Part shown: positions 34,575 to 45,621 of the stretch, piece by piece
Layout of the letters: every line of letters begins with the position of its first letter
How positions within the stretch are numbered: the stretch's first letter is position 1
Source of the DNA: Schistocephalus solidus
Taxonomy: Eukaryota > Platyhelminthes > Cestoda > Diphyllobothriidea > Diphyllobothriidae
Direction: 5' to 3'
NCBI GenBank assembly: GCA_017591395.1
Contig: WEDG01000724.1
Span: 124,001-188,000, forward strand
Length of the DNA stretch: 64,000 nucleotides
Made by a program: the position numbers and the translations under genes
The notes under the pieces: model-generated
The model's database searches: none
The model's input: the letters and a program-made list of their open reading frames with translations, nothing else
Told to the model about the DNA's origin: nothing

Positions 34575-35925
34575 TAATACGCGACCCTACTGCATGCGAC
34601 GTAACCCTGCCGATATCCATCGTGCTCGTTAGGTTTAGCCCTCGTTGTCGTTTTTCAAAGGAGGACCAAAGTATCTGGTTTAAGGGTAACTTGCCAAGCG
34701 ACGACTATTAGGAGGCCATGGTAGTTTCAAAACGTATCCGTTTTAATTTGATAATGAAATATCACGCAGAGCGGGCCTCAGACTTACTCCTATCAAGGTT
34801 CCGAATAAAAGTGGGTGAGGTCAGATAGGAATGATATCGCGCATATTGTTCAGCATGAGGTAAAGACACCGGATCTCGAAATCCGCCCAGTTGTCAATGC
34901 AACGCACTATTGCGCGACTCTCCTAATCTGGCATCGAATACTAACCCAAATGAAAGCAATGGATAGTGTTCGGATTAAGTTGGTACTCTCCATCCATAAA
35001 AATCCTGTTACCACCGGTCCCGTATTACCTTCTGACCTGTCTTTTTTCCCTGAGTTGAGTCACGTATTACCTTCTTGTCAAATTATCCTCTCGACTTTTA
35101 CTTAACCCGGCAAAGGTTGGTCGGAAGGAACGCGAGTTAACAAAACGCACGACCCTAACTGGATTTGGCAGAGTTCCGTAGGGCTCATCCTTCGGCTAAC
35201 AGGGTATGATGAAGCTTCTATTTGTGCGCCCAACCATAACCTCCCCTAGGTCTGCATTTATAGGTACTAAAAGGTCGGAAGTGGACGTACTATTAGAGGC
35301 CAATCTGATACCCCTCCTCTATGTTGACCTACTTCAGTTCTGCCTTTACGGTACTACCGGAACGTCTTGGATGCGTCGGAGGACAGGGCCACGAGGGGGG
35401 GTGGGAAAGAGGACTGCTAAAACAGGTTGTTTACCGACCCCCTTGACACCATGCACGATGGTACATGACCCGTTAGAGTCCAACCCCTGAAAAATTTTAA
35501 CATTTGGCACGCTCAGGAGAGAGCTAAACTGTAGCTATTGGATCAACGTAAAATATGGAAACGGATTACTGAATAAAAAATCTACTAATGGATTAACTAG
35601 AGTTTCTGCATTTTAAGGCTTTTTGGAAAACTTGATCTCTCAAGATATGTTCATTTGCAGTCAGTGGATGAAACCGAACGGTAAATCTTACGGGATTGGT
35701 TTCCAAAGCAGTACTTGTGATGGCATACATCTATTAATGCCATCTGTCCAGTGTCTGAACATTTATCGGCTTGTTTCTGTAGAAACTTTCCTCCTGAATT
35801 CAACTCAGCACCTCATCGTGAGAAAGCTCTTGGGCGGAACGTCTACGGCTTTCAAATGGATAGGAAAACAAGACATTGACTAACTGGTAGTCTAGGATTT
35901 GATAACGCCCGATGATAAAAGAATG
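34575..35925. other. Unassigned stretch
   Basis: Open frames of 94-96 codons at 34,815 and 35,206 and of 86 codons at 35,623 have no family motif. Confidence 0.35.
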
Positions 35926-35929
35926 TGGG

Positions 35930-36040
35930 GTCAAATCGCAGTTCCTATGAACATGGGGTTGGGGAGTGCTTGCTGACGATGGCTAATAACCCAGAAACTA
36001 CCACCCCAGTTCATTTGTATTTTTTGGTATTCCTTCCTTG
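35930..36040 (+). repeat. SINE family 1 fragment
   Basis: A decayed head (ggggtcaaatcgcagttcc) is followed by ggggttggggagtgcttgc, tgacgatggctaataaccc and agaaactaccaccccag. Confidence 0.6.
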
Positions 36041-36364
36041 ATGTACTAAAATTTCCTCTTCCCATAGCGGTTCACTTGATGGGCTGACAACAGCGAAACT
36101 CACTCAAGCGATTCGCAAGGTTGCAAATTACGGCGTCTACACTTGCTTCAACATATGCTCTCAGTCATCAAAAAATTTGATGAAACTCGCAAACTTCTTT
36201 AAATTTGACCTGATCCATTATCTGGATGCGACTTCGCGCATTCTCGGAAGTTTCCGTAACATTTTCTACTTAGAAAAATAATTTTGGTAAACCCCATCTT
36301 TTTCATATTGAAGTTCGGTGGTGCAATCCAAACCTTATAAAAAAGATGAAATCAGATCTGCATC

Positions 36365-37000
36365 GAAGGATGAAAGCCAGATGGACATTTCCTATTTCTA
36401 GATACCATCGTGTATCAGAAGATCACTAGATATATTAGTTTAGCTCAAGACTAACCATTATATCACTCATAAAAGCGGCTCCACCAATGGCGCAATAAAT
36501 CAAGCTGAAACCCATCTTTTTGATGCAAACAGTTATTGAATAGAAATAAAACATATTTTCCAAATATCGTCCCAAAAGGGGCACTCAAGGTGGGCAGGCG
36601 AAAGGAGTTAAAAAGAAGAGTATTCTCCAAAACCAAAACTGATCCTTCGGCGAGGGTTCCTACAAGTGAAAGATGTGGCTGCGTTCGTCAAAAGACATCA
36701 GTTTCAGGTGGTGCAAAAACCAACAGCTACTTTTTGCACCTAGCTCACACATCGTAAGGATAGAGCTTGCTATTTCGATCTAAAAGAAGTCGTCTACAAA
36801 ATCGAATGTAATAGTTGTGCGTAAACCAGGGGGAGACGAAGTGCTTATTTCAGATGGCTATGCACTCATCTGCTTGAGAGAAAGCTCGCATCTCTGGCGC
36901 CTATTCAACAAGGAAAGGTTGCAACTGCCTAACGGCATGATTCACTAGGCAAATCGACCTGGATGACGCAGATAAAATTCACATATATAAGTGGAGATGA
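36365..37000 (+). pseudogene. Heavily decayed PLE C-terminal part
   Basis: Near 36,390 a frame reads FLFLDTIVYQKIT, corresponding to the FLDVLV motif after the polymerase box, then KSGSTNGAINQAETHLFDAN (the THK...NSLLSRA..H segment). At 36,640-36,830 come the connector and the start of the GIY-YIG domain (KTNSYF, then YFDLKEVVYKI). To about 37,000 the remainder of GIY-YIG is faint. Numerous frameshifts are present and no polymerase core remains. It differs from the 26- and 51-54-kb copies and is the oldest. Confidence 0.65.
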
Positions 37001-37094
37001 ATACAGTCATTTCCAAATGGATAGTGAAATGACCTTTACGCCTATTGGCACAGGCACGCAATCATTTAGTAGGCACGACTAAAATTCTAAGTGG

Positions 37095-37290
37095 TTTTAT
37101 TTGTTGTCCTTACGCCTACGAAAGTTGGAACGTCGGTACCGACCAGGTCTACCGGTTGGCCCACAGGAAAGTGGCGCAGAGACGGTGACTTACACGTAAA
37201 TTGGATTAGAGTGGGAGTAGCCTTGCGCTGCATCTACCGCACACTCTTCCTTCACCGACCTGGGTTCGGTGTCCTTACATAGGCCCACGA
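37095..37290 (-). repeat. Repeat C fragment
   Basis: It contains gacggtgacttacacgtaaa, then ccttgcgctgcatctaccgc and the acctgggttcggtgtcc end, diverged from the 28-kb units. Confidence 0.65.
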
Positions 37291-37374
37291 GGTTGAAAAA
37301 ACGCTGGAATAGCTATGTAATTAACTTTTTTACATGTTCAAAGGAGTTGACTCGTTAAAAAAATATATATGATA

Positions 37375-37645
37375 GTGTACGGTGCAACGATCTGCTTAAG
37401 AAACACGTATGTTTAGCTGTGCCCTGGAGCTCACTTTAGAGCCCTCGCAGGCGGACATACAGTGGCGTTTAGCATATTTTGATAAGGTGGAACTGACAAA
37501 TGCAAGGGAGACCGGAATATTCATTGCTGATTTATTAGCCGCCAGCAGCCAGTCAAATCAATTTGCAAGTGTAGGCCACCTGGGATTGAAACACACGACC
37601 TTTGGTAATTGAGTCGAACGCTCTATCATTTAGCCGGCAAGGGCT
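37375..37645 (-). repeat. Inverted SINE-satellite unit at array edge
   Basis: On the minus strand it holds the tRNA-like head (gatagagcgttcgactc, gtgtttcaatcccagg), body and tail (gtccgcctgcgagggctc, aaagtgagctccagggc). It meets the plus-strand array at about 37,645. Confidence 0.85.
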
Positions 37646-40600
37646 CCAGGGCACAGCGGAACAGACACCTGCCTTAAGCAGAACGGTGAGCCACACATTA
37701 TCAGCATATTCCCGATTGCAATAGACAAAACAAAGCACCCGTAGCTAAAACAAAAGTACGTTCGAGTCAATTTACAAATGTTGCGAGTTCGATTCTCAGG
37801 GGGTCCACACTTGGGATTGGGTATGAATGGCTGATGACGGCTATTAAGCTAACAATGGTTATTCTGGTCCCCATTGTCTTTGCCGGTATCACATTAGTAA
37901 CATATGCTAAACGTCGTCATGTGACCGCCTGCGAGGGCTCTAAAGTGAGGTCCAGGGCACAACGGAACACACATGTTCCTTAAGCAAATCAGTAGCCAAA
38001 AATTATCATCGTACTCCCGACCACAACTGATAAACCATTGGGCCAATGGCTAAATTTAGTTCGTTCTAATCAATTACAAAGGTCGCATGCACGAGTCCCA
38101 GGGATTGGGACAGGCTGATGACGGCTAAAAAGCCAGAAATGGCCATTCTGGCCTGACTTGACTTTGTCTGTTCTACCTTATCAATAAATACTACAGCTCG
38201 CTATGCGACCGCCTAAGAGGCCTCTACTGTGAGCTCTAGGGCACAACGGAACAGATCGGTGAGCCACCTATTATCATCATATTCCCGATCGTAACCGACA
38301 TAACAACGGGCCCATGGCTCAACGGTAGAGAGTTCGACGGTTTCTAATCCCAGGTGATCCACCCTTGGGATTGGGCATGACTGGCTGATATAGGCTAATA
38401 TGACAGCAATAACTATCGCTGTCTCCCTTGTCTTTGTCGTTTCCAAATTATAAACATATGCTACACGTTGTTATGCGACCGGCAGCGAGGGCTCTAAAGT
38501 GAGCTCCAGGGCACAAAGGAATATACATATTCCTTACGCAAATCAGTGAACACAAATTATCATCGAAATCCCGATTGCATCCGAAAAAACATAGGAAGCG
38601 TTGCTCAATGGTAGAGCGTTCGACTCAATTTACAAAATATGGCCAGTTCGAGTCGCAGGTGATCCCCGATTGGGATTGGGTATGACTGGCTGATGACGGC
38701 TAGTAAGCAAGAAATAGCTATTCCGGTCTCCTTTGCCACTACCGGTTCCACCTTATCAACATACAATACACGTCGCTATGCGACCGCCTTAGAGGTTTCT
38801 AAATTGACCACCAGGGCGCAACGGATCATACATGTTCCTTTAGCAGATCGGAGAGCCACATATTATCATCATATTCCCAATCGCAACCGAAAAAAATGGG
38901 CCCGTGGCTCAATGTGAGAGAATTTGACGCAATTAAAAAGGTTGCGGGTTCGATTCCCAGGTGGTGCACACATGGTATCGGGTATCCCTGGCTGATAACG
39001 GCTAATAAGCCAGAAATGGCCATTCCAGTCTCCCTTGCCACTGCCGGTTCCACCTAAACTACTTACGCTACATGTCGCTATGTGACCACCTGCGACGGCT
39101 ATAAATTGACTTCCATATAGTGCATACATTGTATCGGGTATCCCTTGTTGATGACAGTTAATAAGACACAAATGGCCATTCCGGTCTCCCCTGCCTACGT
39201 CTGCTCTATCTTATCAACGTATGCTACACGTCGCTATGCGACTGCCTGCGAGGGCTTTAGAGTGAGCACCAGGGCACAACGGTACGTATATATTCCCTAA
39301 GCAGCTCGGTGAGCCACGCATTATCATCAGATTCCCGACCGCAACCGACAAAACAACGGATCCGTGGCTCAATGGTTGATAGTTTAACACAATTAACAAG
39401 GGTCGCTTGTTCGATTCTCAGGTGGTCCAAACTTGGGATAGGTTATGACTGGCTAATGAAGACTTATAAGCTGGAAATGGCCATTCCTGTCTCCCCTGCC
39501 TTCGTCTGCTCCATCTTATCAACATGTGCTACACGTCGCTATGCGCCGCGTACGATGGGTCTAAGGTGAGCTCCAGGGCACAACGGAACGTACATGTTCC
39601 CTAAGCAGATCGGTCAGCCACGCATTATCATCATATTTCCGATCACAACCGACAAAACAACGGGCACGTGGCTCTATAGTAGAGGATTCGACTCAATTAT
39701 TTCGGATCGCAAGATCGATTCCCAGGTAGTCCACACTTAAGATTGCCTATCCCTTGCCGATGATGGCTAATCAGAGAGAAATGGCCATTTCGGCCTCCCT
39801 TGCCTTCGTCGGTTCCCTCTTATTACCATAGGCTACACGTCGCTAGGCGACCGCCTGCAAGGGCTCTAAGGTAAGCTACAGGGAATATAGGAACATAAAT
39901 ATTCCTTAAGAAAATCGGTGAAGCACGCATTACCCTCATATTCCCGATCGCAACCGACAAAACAACGCGCCAGTGGGAGCATTCAACTCAATTAAAAAAG
40001 GTCGTGTGTTCGATTACCAAGCTGGTCCACAAATGATCCTTATTAAGACAGAAATGGTCATTCCAGTCTCCCTGGCCTTTGTCAGTTCCCTCTGATCCGC
40101 CTATGCCACACGTCACTATGCGCCGCGTACGATGGCTCTAAGGTGAGCTCCAGGGCACAACGAAACATACATGTTCCTTTAGCAGATGGGTGAGCCATAT
40201 ATTATCAACATATTTGCGATCACAACCGACAAGACAATTGGCCCGTGGTTCAATGTTGGAGCGTTTGACTCAATATTCAATTATCGCGGGTTCGAATCGC
40301 ACGTGGTCCACACTGGGCATTGGTTATAACTGGCTGTTGCCGGCTCATAAGCGAGAAATTGCAATTCTGGTCTCCCTTTTATTCGTGTGGTCCACTTTAT
40401 CAACATATGCTACGCATCGATATGCGATCACCTGTGAGGGCCGTAAAGTGAGTCCCAGCGCAAAACGGATCATGCGTGATCCTTAAGCATATCGGGGAGC
40501 CACACATTATCATCATATTCCTGATCACATCTGACAGATAACAGGCCCGTGCCTCAATTATAGAGCATTCAGCTCAATTACAAAAGGCTGCGTGTTCGAA

Positions 40601-41159
40601 TCGCACGTGGTCCACACTCGGCATTGGTTATGACTGGCTGATGCCGGCTCATAAGCCAGAAATGGCAATTCCGGTCTCCATTTTCTTCCTGTGGTTCACT
40701 TTATCAACATTTGCTACGCTTCGCTATGCAACCGGCTGCGTGGTTTTTAAATTGGTCTCCAGGGCTCAACGCAATATGCATGTTCCTTAAGCAGATCAGT
40801 GAGCCAAATATTATCATCATATTCCCGATCGCACACGACAAATGACGGGCCCGTGGCTCCAATAAAGAGCGTTAGGCCGAATCAAAAAATTTCGCGGGCT
40901 CGGATCGCATGTGGTTACTTGTTGGCATTGGTTATGACTGGCTGATGCCTGCTCGTAAGCTAGAAATGGCAATTCCGGTCTCGATATTCTTCGTCTTGTC
41001 AACTTTATCAACATATGCTCCGCGTCGCTATGTAAACACATGTGAGGGCTCTAAAGTGAGCTCCAGCGCATAACGCAGCATACATGTTCCTTAAGCAGAT
41101 CGGTGAGTCACACATTATAATCATATTCCCGATCGCAATCGACAAAACAACGAGCCCGT

Positions 41160-41215
41160 GGCTCAGTGGTAGAGCGTTCGACTCAAATACCAAAGGTCGC
41201 GGGTTCAAATCCCAG
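41160..41215 (+). promoter_or_regulatory. Internal Pol III-type promoter boxes of an array unit
   Basis: The A-box-like tggctcagtggtagagcg and, about 30 bp on, the B-box-like cgggttcaaatcccag are spaced as in tRNA genes. This is one of the best-preserved units. The anticodon arm does not fold well, so it is tRNA-derived and not a tRNA gene. Confidence 0.6.
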
Positions 41216-41240
41216 GTGTGCCACACTTTGGATTGGGTAT

Positions 41241-41285
41241 GACTGGCTGATGACGGCTAATAAGCCAGAAATGGCCATTCCGGTC
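41241..41285 (+). ncRNA. Hammerhead-like fold in SINE/satellite body
   Basis: Stem I GACUGG (41,241-41,246) pairs with CCGGUC (41,280-41,285). The core CUGAUGA is at 41,247-41,253, a GGC/GCC hairpin follows, GAAA lies at 41,268-41,271, and AUGG/CCAU forms a loopless stem III with AUU at the cleavage position. Other subfamilies have CCAGUC and a UGGC/GCCA hairpin, keeping the pairing. Against function: the base pair next to the core is C-A or U-A, not G-C, and AUU is a poor cleavage triplet. Confidence 0.45.
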
Positions 41286-41989
41286 TCCCTTGTCTTTGTC
41301 GGTTCCACATTATTAACATATGCTACACGTCGCTATGCTACCGCCTGTGAGGGCTCTAGTCTGAGTTCCAGGGCAAAACGGAACATAAATGTTCCTTAAG
41401 CAGATCGGTGAGCCACACACTATCATCATCTTCCCGATCGCAACCAACAAAACATCGGGCCCGTGGCTAAATGGTAGAGAGTTCGACTCAATTACCAAAG
41501 GTCGTGGGTTCGAATTCCAGGTGGTCCACACTTGGGATTGGGTATGACTGTCTGATCACGGATAAAAAGCCAGAAATGGCCATTCCGGTCTCCCTTGTCT
41601 TTGTCGGTTCCAACCTATCAACATATGCTACACGTCGCAATGCGTCTGCCTGCGCAGGATCTAAAGCATGCTCCAGGGCACAACGGAACTTACATGTTCC
41701 TTAAACAGGTCGATGAGCCACACATTTGCCTCGTATTCCCGATCACATCCCAGTTTCTCCGACGTTGTTCTTTAACCATAAATATACCAGATTCGGTAAA
41801 CGACCCCAAACGTTCCCTGTCGTGGCAGTGATCCTTTTGACCTCACGACCCGGTGCCTAATGGTTGCCTGTGTGCAACTCCAACTCCAAGCGACGTCGGA
41901 ATTTGCCGACGGCTTTCTAAACGTTCTTCGCTTGCTGACGAGCTCACCAAAATTTAAGGCCAGTTGGATTTGGTTGCTGATGCTACTGC

Positions 41990-42060
41990 CACTGTCTCTG
42001 CTGATGTGCTCTAGTGACAATCCGAAACGTTAGGCCAATAAATTTCTTGCTCCAGTGCTT
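41990..42060 (+). mobile_element. PLE terminal fragment
   Basis: It contains aatccgaaacgttaggcc, then aataaatttcttgctccag, the 3' half of a PLE hammerhead and boundary. The 5' core is degraded (ctagtgaca). Confidence 0.55.
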
Positions 42061-42119
42061 GCCTCTTCTCCTCCTGATCTATCGGACACTATCCTCCCTC
42101 AAGCAACAGGCACCACTCG

Positions 42120-42310
42120 CAAGGCAATATCAAAATGACAGTCACGGCTGCAGTGACTGATAAAGCTAAACAACTCGTCTACGCGTGTCACACGCGGTCT
42201 GATCCACCCTACGTGTACCCGGATTCTGTAAAAGCGGGAAGGCTCTCGGATACGTAAAATGCTATAAAGGTCACATTGAGAAAGAGCTACTGAAGCTTGA
42301 CTAAGGAAAA
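42120..42310 (-). repeat. Module D trace
   Basis: At 42,255-42,310, atgctataaaggtcacattg and agaaagagctactgaagc match the D module start at 45,910. The preceding ctacgcgtgtcacacgcgg resembles 57,538. Confidence 0.45.
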
Positions 42311-43090
42311 TGGGAAAAAAATTCAATTGGGAGGTATGACATGGGTACCCTCATCAGGCCACTCAACTGGTTCCAAGATGTTGTAAATAAACTGTACTCG
42401 TTTGAGGAGGTTTACATGCAGCGTAAAGGCGTTTGAAAGTGGGCAACTAGAAGCGGACAATGCTAGGGACACTCCTGTTGCAATTCTTACGATGATATAC
42501 TAACTAGTGATAAGCTGAGACTTTGAAGAAGAATCCTTAAATGTCGTAGGTGCTGATATTTCACCATCATTCTTATAAATCGGCCGAGAGTTAAGAAGAC
42601 AATGCCAGTTCACCGGTCCCTTTATTTTGTCCACGTTCCATTTCTCAGCTAGAAGAAACCTCAAATTCAGAAGACTAATCAGACGCAATGTGGCCCTATG
42701 ACAGCTTCTTGCACCAAAAACCTAAGATAACATTAAAAAACACGCAAACCTCGCTACAGGAGTAGTTCGCAAGAGACCTGATATCTCAGAACACCTCTCA
42801 TCTTTATTACCCTCCGTCTATGGGGAGTGCGTTGGGAAATAGAAAACCATCCCGCCCAGCAGTGAACAGAAATAGGAGGAACCTCATCGTCAACCTCCCC
42901 CGCTGCCAGACGCCCAGGCTCATCGGAAATTCGACCATCCATCAGAGCCGGTGCGTAATCAGTCATCACTGTATCAGCGCTCCCACAAACGGATACATTT
43001 CTATGAGTTCTCCCTAAAGTTTGCGTTGTATTGCACGGCGTATAATTGGTGTTAGTAAGTGATTTTGGCAGATGTACATAACTCATTTGA
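42311..43090. other. Unassigned stretch
   Basis: No coding family or repeat recognised; the 129-codon minus frame at 42,754-43,143 begins inside a SINE and has no motif. Confidence 0.4.
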
Positions 43091-43094
43091 CTCA

Positions 43095-43190
43095 ATTGAG
43101 AAAATTTCGGCAGCCTTGGTGGGATTCGAACCCACGCCAGCAAGGGGAAGGCTTTAATACAGCTAACGCTCTAGTCAACTGATATACGAG
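43095..43190 (-). repeat. SINE, tRNA-derived family 2
   Basis: On the minus strand the A-box-like cagttgactagagcgttagc is followed by the spacer aaagccttccccttgctgg, B box gtgggttcgaatcccacc and aaggctgccgaaattttc, with the caattgagtcaaatga body motif. Confidence 0.8.
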
Positions 43191-43199
43191 ACCCTCACC

Positions 43200-43945
43200 G
43201 GGATCCATGAGTTTTATCATACTTGGGTGTATGCCGAACATAGCACGCGCGCGTCCGCAATGCGACCTGCTATCTTATCTACAGTGGTAGAGCGATTTCA
43301 GTGGGTATGGTCCTAGTTAACCTGGATGGCCCATTCCGCGTGTTTGCTTTGGAAATGGAAATTACAACAGGGCACTTCAAACCCTGCTTATTCAAGGCTG
43401 ACTGCTTTTGGAATCACTCCGGTCAGTACATCTTAGCATGCGGAATATCAAAGCATCGCCGGGTACAACCCTAAGTAAACAGAGCTGTGATTTAAAGTGC
43501 GGATTGCCTCTGCTTAGGAGGTCCTCAAAGCCTCCATATTTGCAAGGTTTTCCGCACCCCCCACTGCAGCCTCTGCGTTGACTTGGCCCACTAAGCTGCA
43601 ATTCGAAATTTAATATTTCGGTGTCAGATTCAGTAATTTAAGCTGCGGTGGACAGTCCCGAGGAAAAGCTAACAAACCTGTTCCGATACCAATCTTAACT
43701 TGCCCCAGAATTCTTCCTGCCCTGTACAAGCTCCGAAGATGAGAATGCATTCACCGGCAGGAGGCTCTTGGCTGTCTGGCGTTCCACCTAGAAGTACAGG
43801 CTTCCAGCAAACAGATAATGGTGTATCTTCCGCACGTTTTGTGCCTTATACTGTGAGCTGTGTAGAGGATTTATCAGGCACCAGGGCATGGCTAGCCGAT
43901 ATAGTTAGCTAAACCTTCAGACCACCAATATACTCCCTCCAGTGA
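43200..43945. other. Unassigned stretch
   Basis: No recognisable feature. A 70-codon frame at 43,700-43,912 has no motif. Confidence 0.35.
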
Positions 43946-43949
43946 ACGT

Positions 43950-44145
43950 CTTATCGTCTCTTGATGCTACGTCTGGATAGCGCGACGGCTGATAAGGCAG
44001 CTAGGACCATTCAAGTCTCCATTGTCTCTGTCTTTGCCATTCTATCTGCCTAATTCATTTTCGCCATGCGGCTCGAGGTTGAGGTTTCAAGCCGCAACGG
44101 GAAGAGCATGATCCATAACCTGAACAGTGAACACACGCCAATTAT
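43950..44145 (+). repeat. Diverged SINE family 1 body and tail
   Basis: It has gcgacggctgataaggcag, caagtctccattgtctctg and a tail with ccatgcggctcgaggttgag, then gcaacgggaagagcatg. Confidence 0.55.
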
Positions 44146-44199
44146 GTATAAAGATTGTACGAAGGGTTTTCACCGATCGGGTTACGGAACATGCAGCAG

Positions 44200-44425
44200 G
44201 AGCACCAACAAGGATGTAGGAGACTAAAATGACCATCTAGGGCTCATCAGCCGTCCTCAGCCAGCCATAACCATTCCGCGATTTAGAGCACCTGGGATTC
44301 GAACCTCGGTTCCTTGGTCATAGGGTCTAACAATTAAGTATTGAGCCCTAGACCCCTTGTCCTGTCGGTTACGATCGGGAATATTAATTATCTTAGGAAA
44401 TGTGTTTCCCAATCAGGTTACGGGA
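44200..44425 (-). repeat. Diverged SINE family 1, inverted to the 43.95-kb copy
   Basis: On the minus strand the leader (aattaatattcccgatcg) is followed by the head, B-box-like aggttcgaatcccaggtg and ggctgaggacggctgatg. The two copies face each other across about 55 bp. Confidence 0.65.
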
Positions 44426-44429
44426 CCGC

Positions 44430-45080
44430 TAGTCCCAATATGCCTTGAGGCTCAATCTAGAGTTAAAGTAGACCGAGAAGGCCATTGCTGACTTAGTAGC
44501 CGTGCCTGTCCAATATTAGCCCTGGCAACCACATCAGCACCGTTCCAACTGCAAAAACGATCACATTCGAGGGCGTACGCAAACAAGAGAGACAAGGAGT
44601 CACGTAGACGGATAGCCAGCTTGTGTTCGTTAGTGCCAGTCCCAAGACAGCAACCCGCTTTACCAACGTAAACTCAAGAGTAATTAAACCGTGGGATACG
44701 GTAAATAATGTTAGATTGCTGGTAGTTGGGCAAGAGGTCTTTTACTCTGGATAATGCTGCGCGCACGGGGGAAGAGTGCCAGCCTGTGAAGGATGAAGAT
44801 GGCAAGCCGGATTAATTATTTGGATGGTCACGTCAGAAATTACCCGCATTCAAATCAAAGGATAGAAATTCTGCTGCAGCATTTATCTTCTTGAAATGAG
44901 GTCTTCTGGTTGCCTCCAGTGTCTTAAATAGTTTTTAAGGAATCTTATCGGGTATGCGTTTGAATAGAAATGATTGATATAAACAAGCGAGTTATTTCTC
45001 TCTCTCTGCTATAGTTCCGAAAGGATGGTTAACCAGTTGTCAAAAACAGCTTCTTTTGTGAAAGAAAGAGAGAGAGTCAA
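44430..45080. other. Unassigned stretch
   Basis: No feature recognised apart from an (AG)n run near 45,062-45,076. Confidence 0.35.
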
Positions 45081-45099
45081 TGGACCAAGAGCTTTATTA

Positions 45100-45141
45100 G
45101 TCGGAAATTTCGGATTCTCACTGGAATCCATTATCAGAGAC
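45100..45141 (-). ncRNA. PLE-end hammerhead, one core mutation
   Basis: On the minus strand: GUCU, core CUGAUAA (G8 changed to A), perfect six-pair helix II GGAUUC/GAAUCC, GAAA at 45,108-45,111, and CGAC for stem I (three pairs). The ACTAATAAAGC tail follows as in other PLE ends. The G8 change should inactivate it. Confidence 0.6.
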
Positions 45142-45324
45142 AGATTTAGTTAGGTGAATAAAAAGCTTATTCAGGCAATCATGCCATTCACTTCGTAGGG
45201 AATTGTGTTTATTTTCAATTTCTGTTTCCTTTTTTCCTTGTAGACTGACGTGGTTGTGGTCAGTAAGGCAGATGACCTTGAGGAGGCCGGGAAAAGTCCA
45301 CGCTAGTCCTCGGATTACGGGGCA

Positions 45325-45326
<2 letters not shown>

Positions 45327-45390
<64 letters not shown>
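45327..45390. repeat. (AT)n microsatellite
   Basis: About 32 AT units are followed directly by a SINE leader. Confidence 0.98.
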
Positions 45391-45395
<5 letters not shown>

Positions 45396-45600
45396 AGCTC
45401 CACACTATCATCATATTCCCGATCACAACCGACAAAACAACGAGCCCGTGGCTAAATGGTAGAGTGTTCGACTCAAATACCAAAGGTCGCGGGTTCGAAT
45501 CCCAGGTGTGCCACACTTGGGATTGGGTATGACTGGCTGATGACGGCTTATAAGCCAGAAATGGCCATTCCGGTCTGCCTTGTCTTTGTCGGTTCCATTC
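45391..45600 (+). repeat. Solo SINE-satellite unit inside an AT tract
   Basis: It starts at cggtgagctccacac, has A box (gtggctaaatggtagagtg), B box (cgggttcgaatcccagg) and body, and ends at gtctttgtcggttccattcc followed by (AT)n. It is close to the unit at 41,140-41,315, sharing gactcaaataccaaaggtcg. The hammerhead-like core is intact. Confidence 0.92.
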
Positions 45601-45601
45601 C

Positions 45602-45621
45602 ATATATATATATATATATAT
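45602..45621. repeat. (AT)n tract
   Basis: About ten AT units on the 3' side of the solo SINE. Confidence 0.9.

Larger units (their letters stand above)
37645..41745 (+). repeat. SINE-derived satellite array, about 13 units of about 305 bp
   Basis: B-box-like positions fall at about 37,787, 38,091, 38,341, 38,646, 38,948, 39,409, 39,714, 40,009, 40,290, 40,594, 40,899, 41,202 and 41,508. Most spacings are 295-306 bp; 250 and 281 mark internal deletions, and 461 marks an extra partial unit at about 39,060-39,215. Each unit contains a tail/leader (gctatgcgaccgcctgcgag, ctccagggcacaacggaac, catgttccttaagcagatcg, attatcatcatattcccgatc), a tRNA-like head (gtggctcaatggtagagcg A box, gggttcgaatccc-like B box) and the body. 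Inner units differ by many point changes, so the array is old. The last two units are the closest to the solo unit at 45.4 kb. Confidence 0.93.

Noticed and set aside
41150..41225. Possible tRNA genes in the array and at other SINE heads
   Set aside because: A and B boxes and a D-arm are present, but the anticodon arm does not pair, the acceptor stem is not closed, and the head continues into the SINE body. They are tRNA-derived and not tRNA genes.
42754..43143. 129-codon minus-strand frame as a gene
   Set aside because: Its start lies within a family 2 SINE and the rest lacks any recognisable motif.
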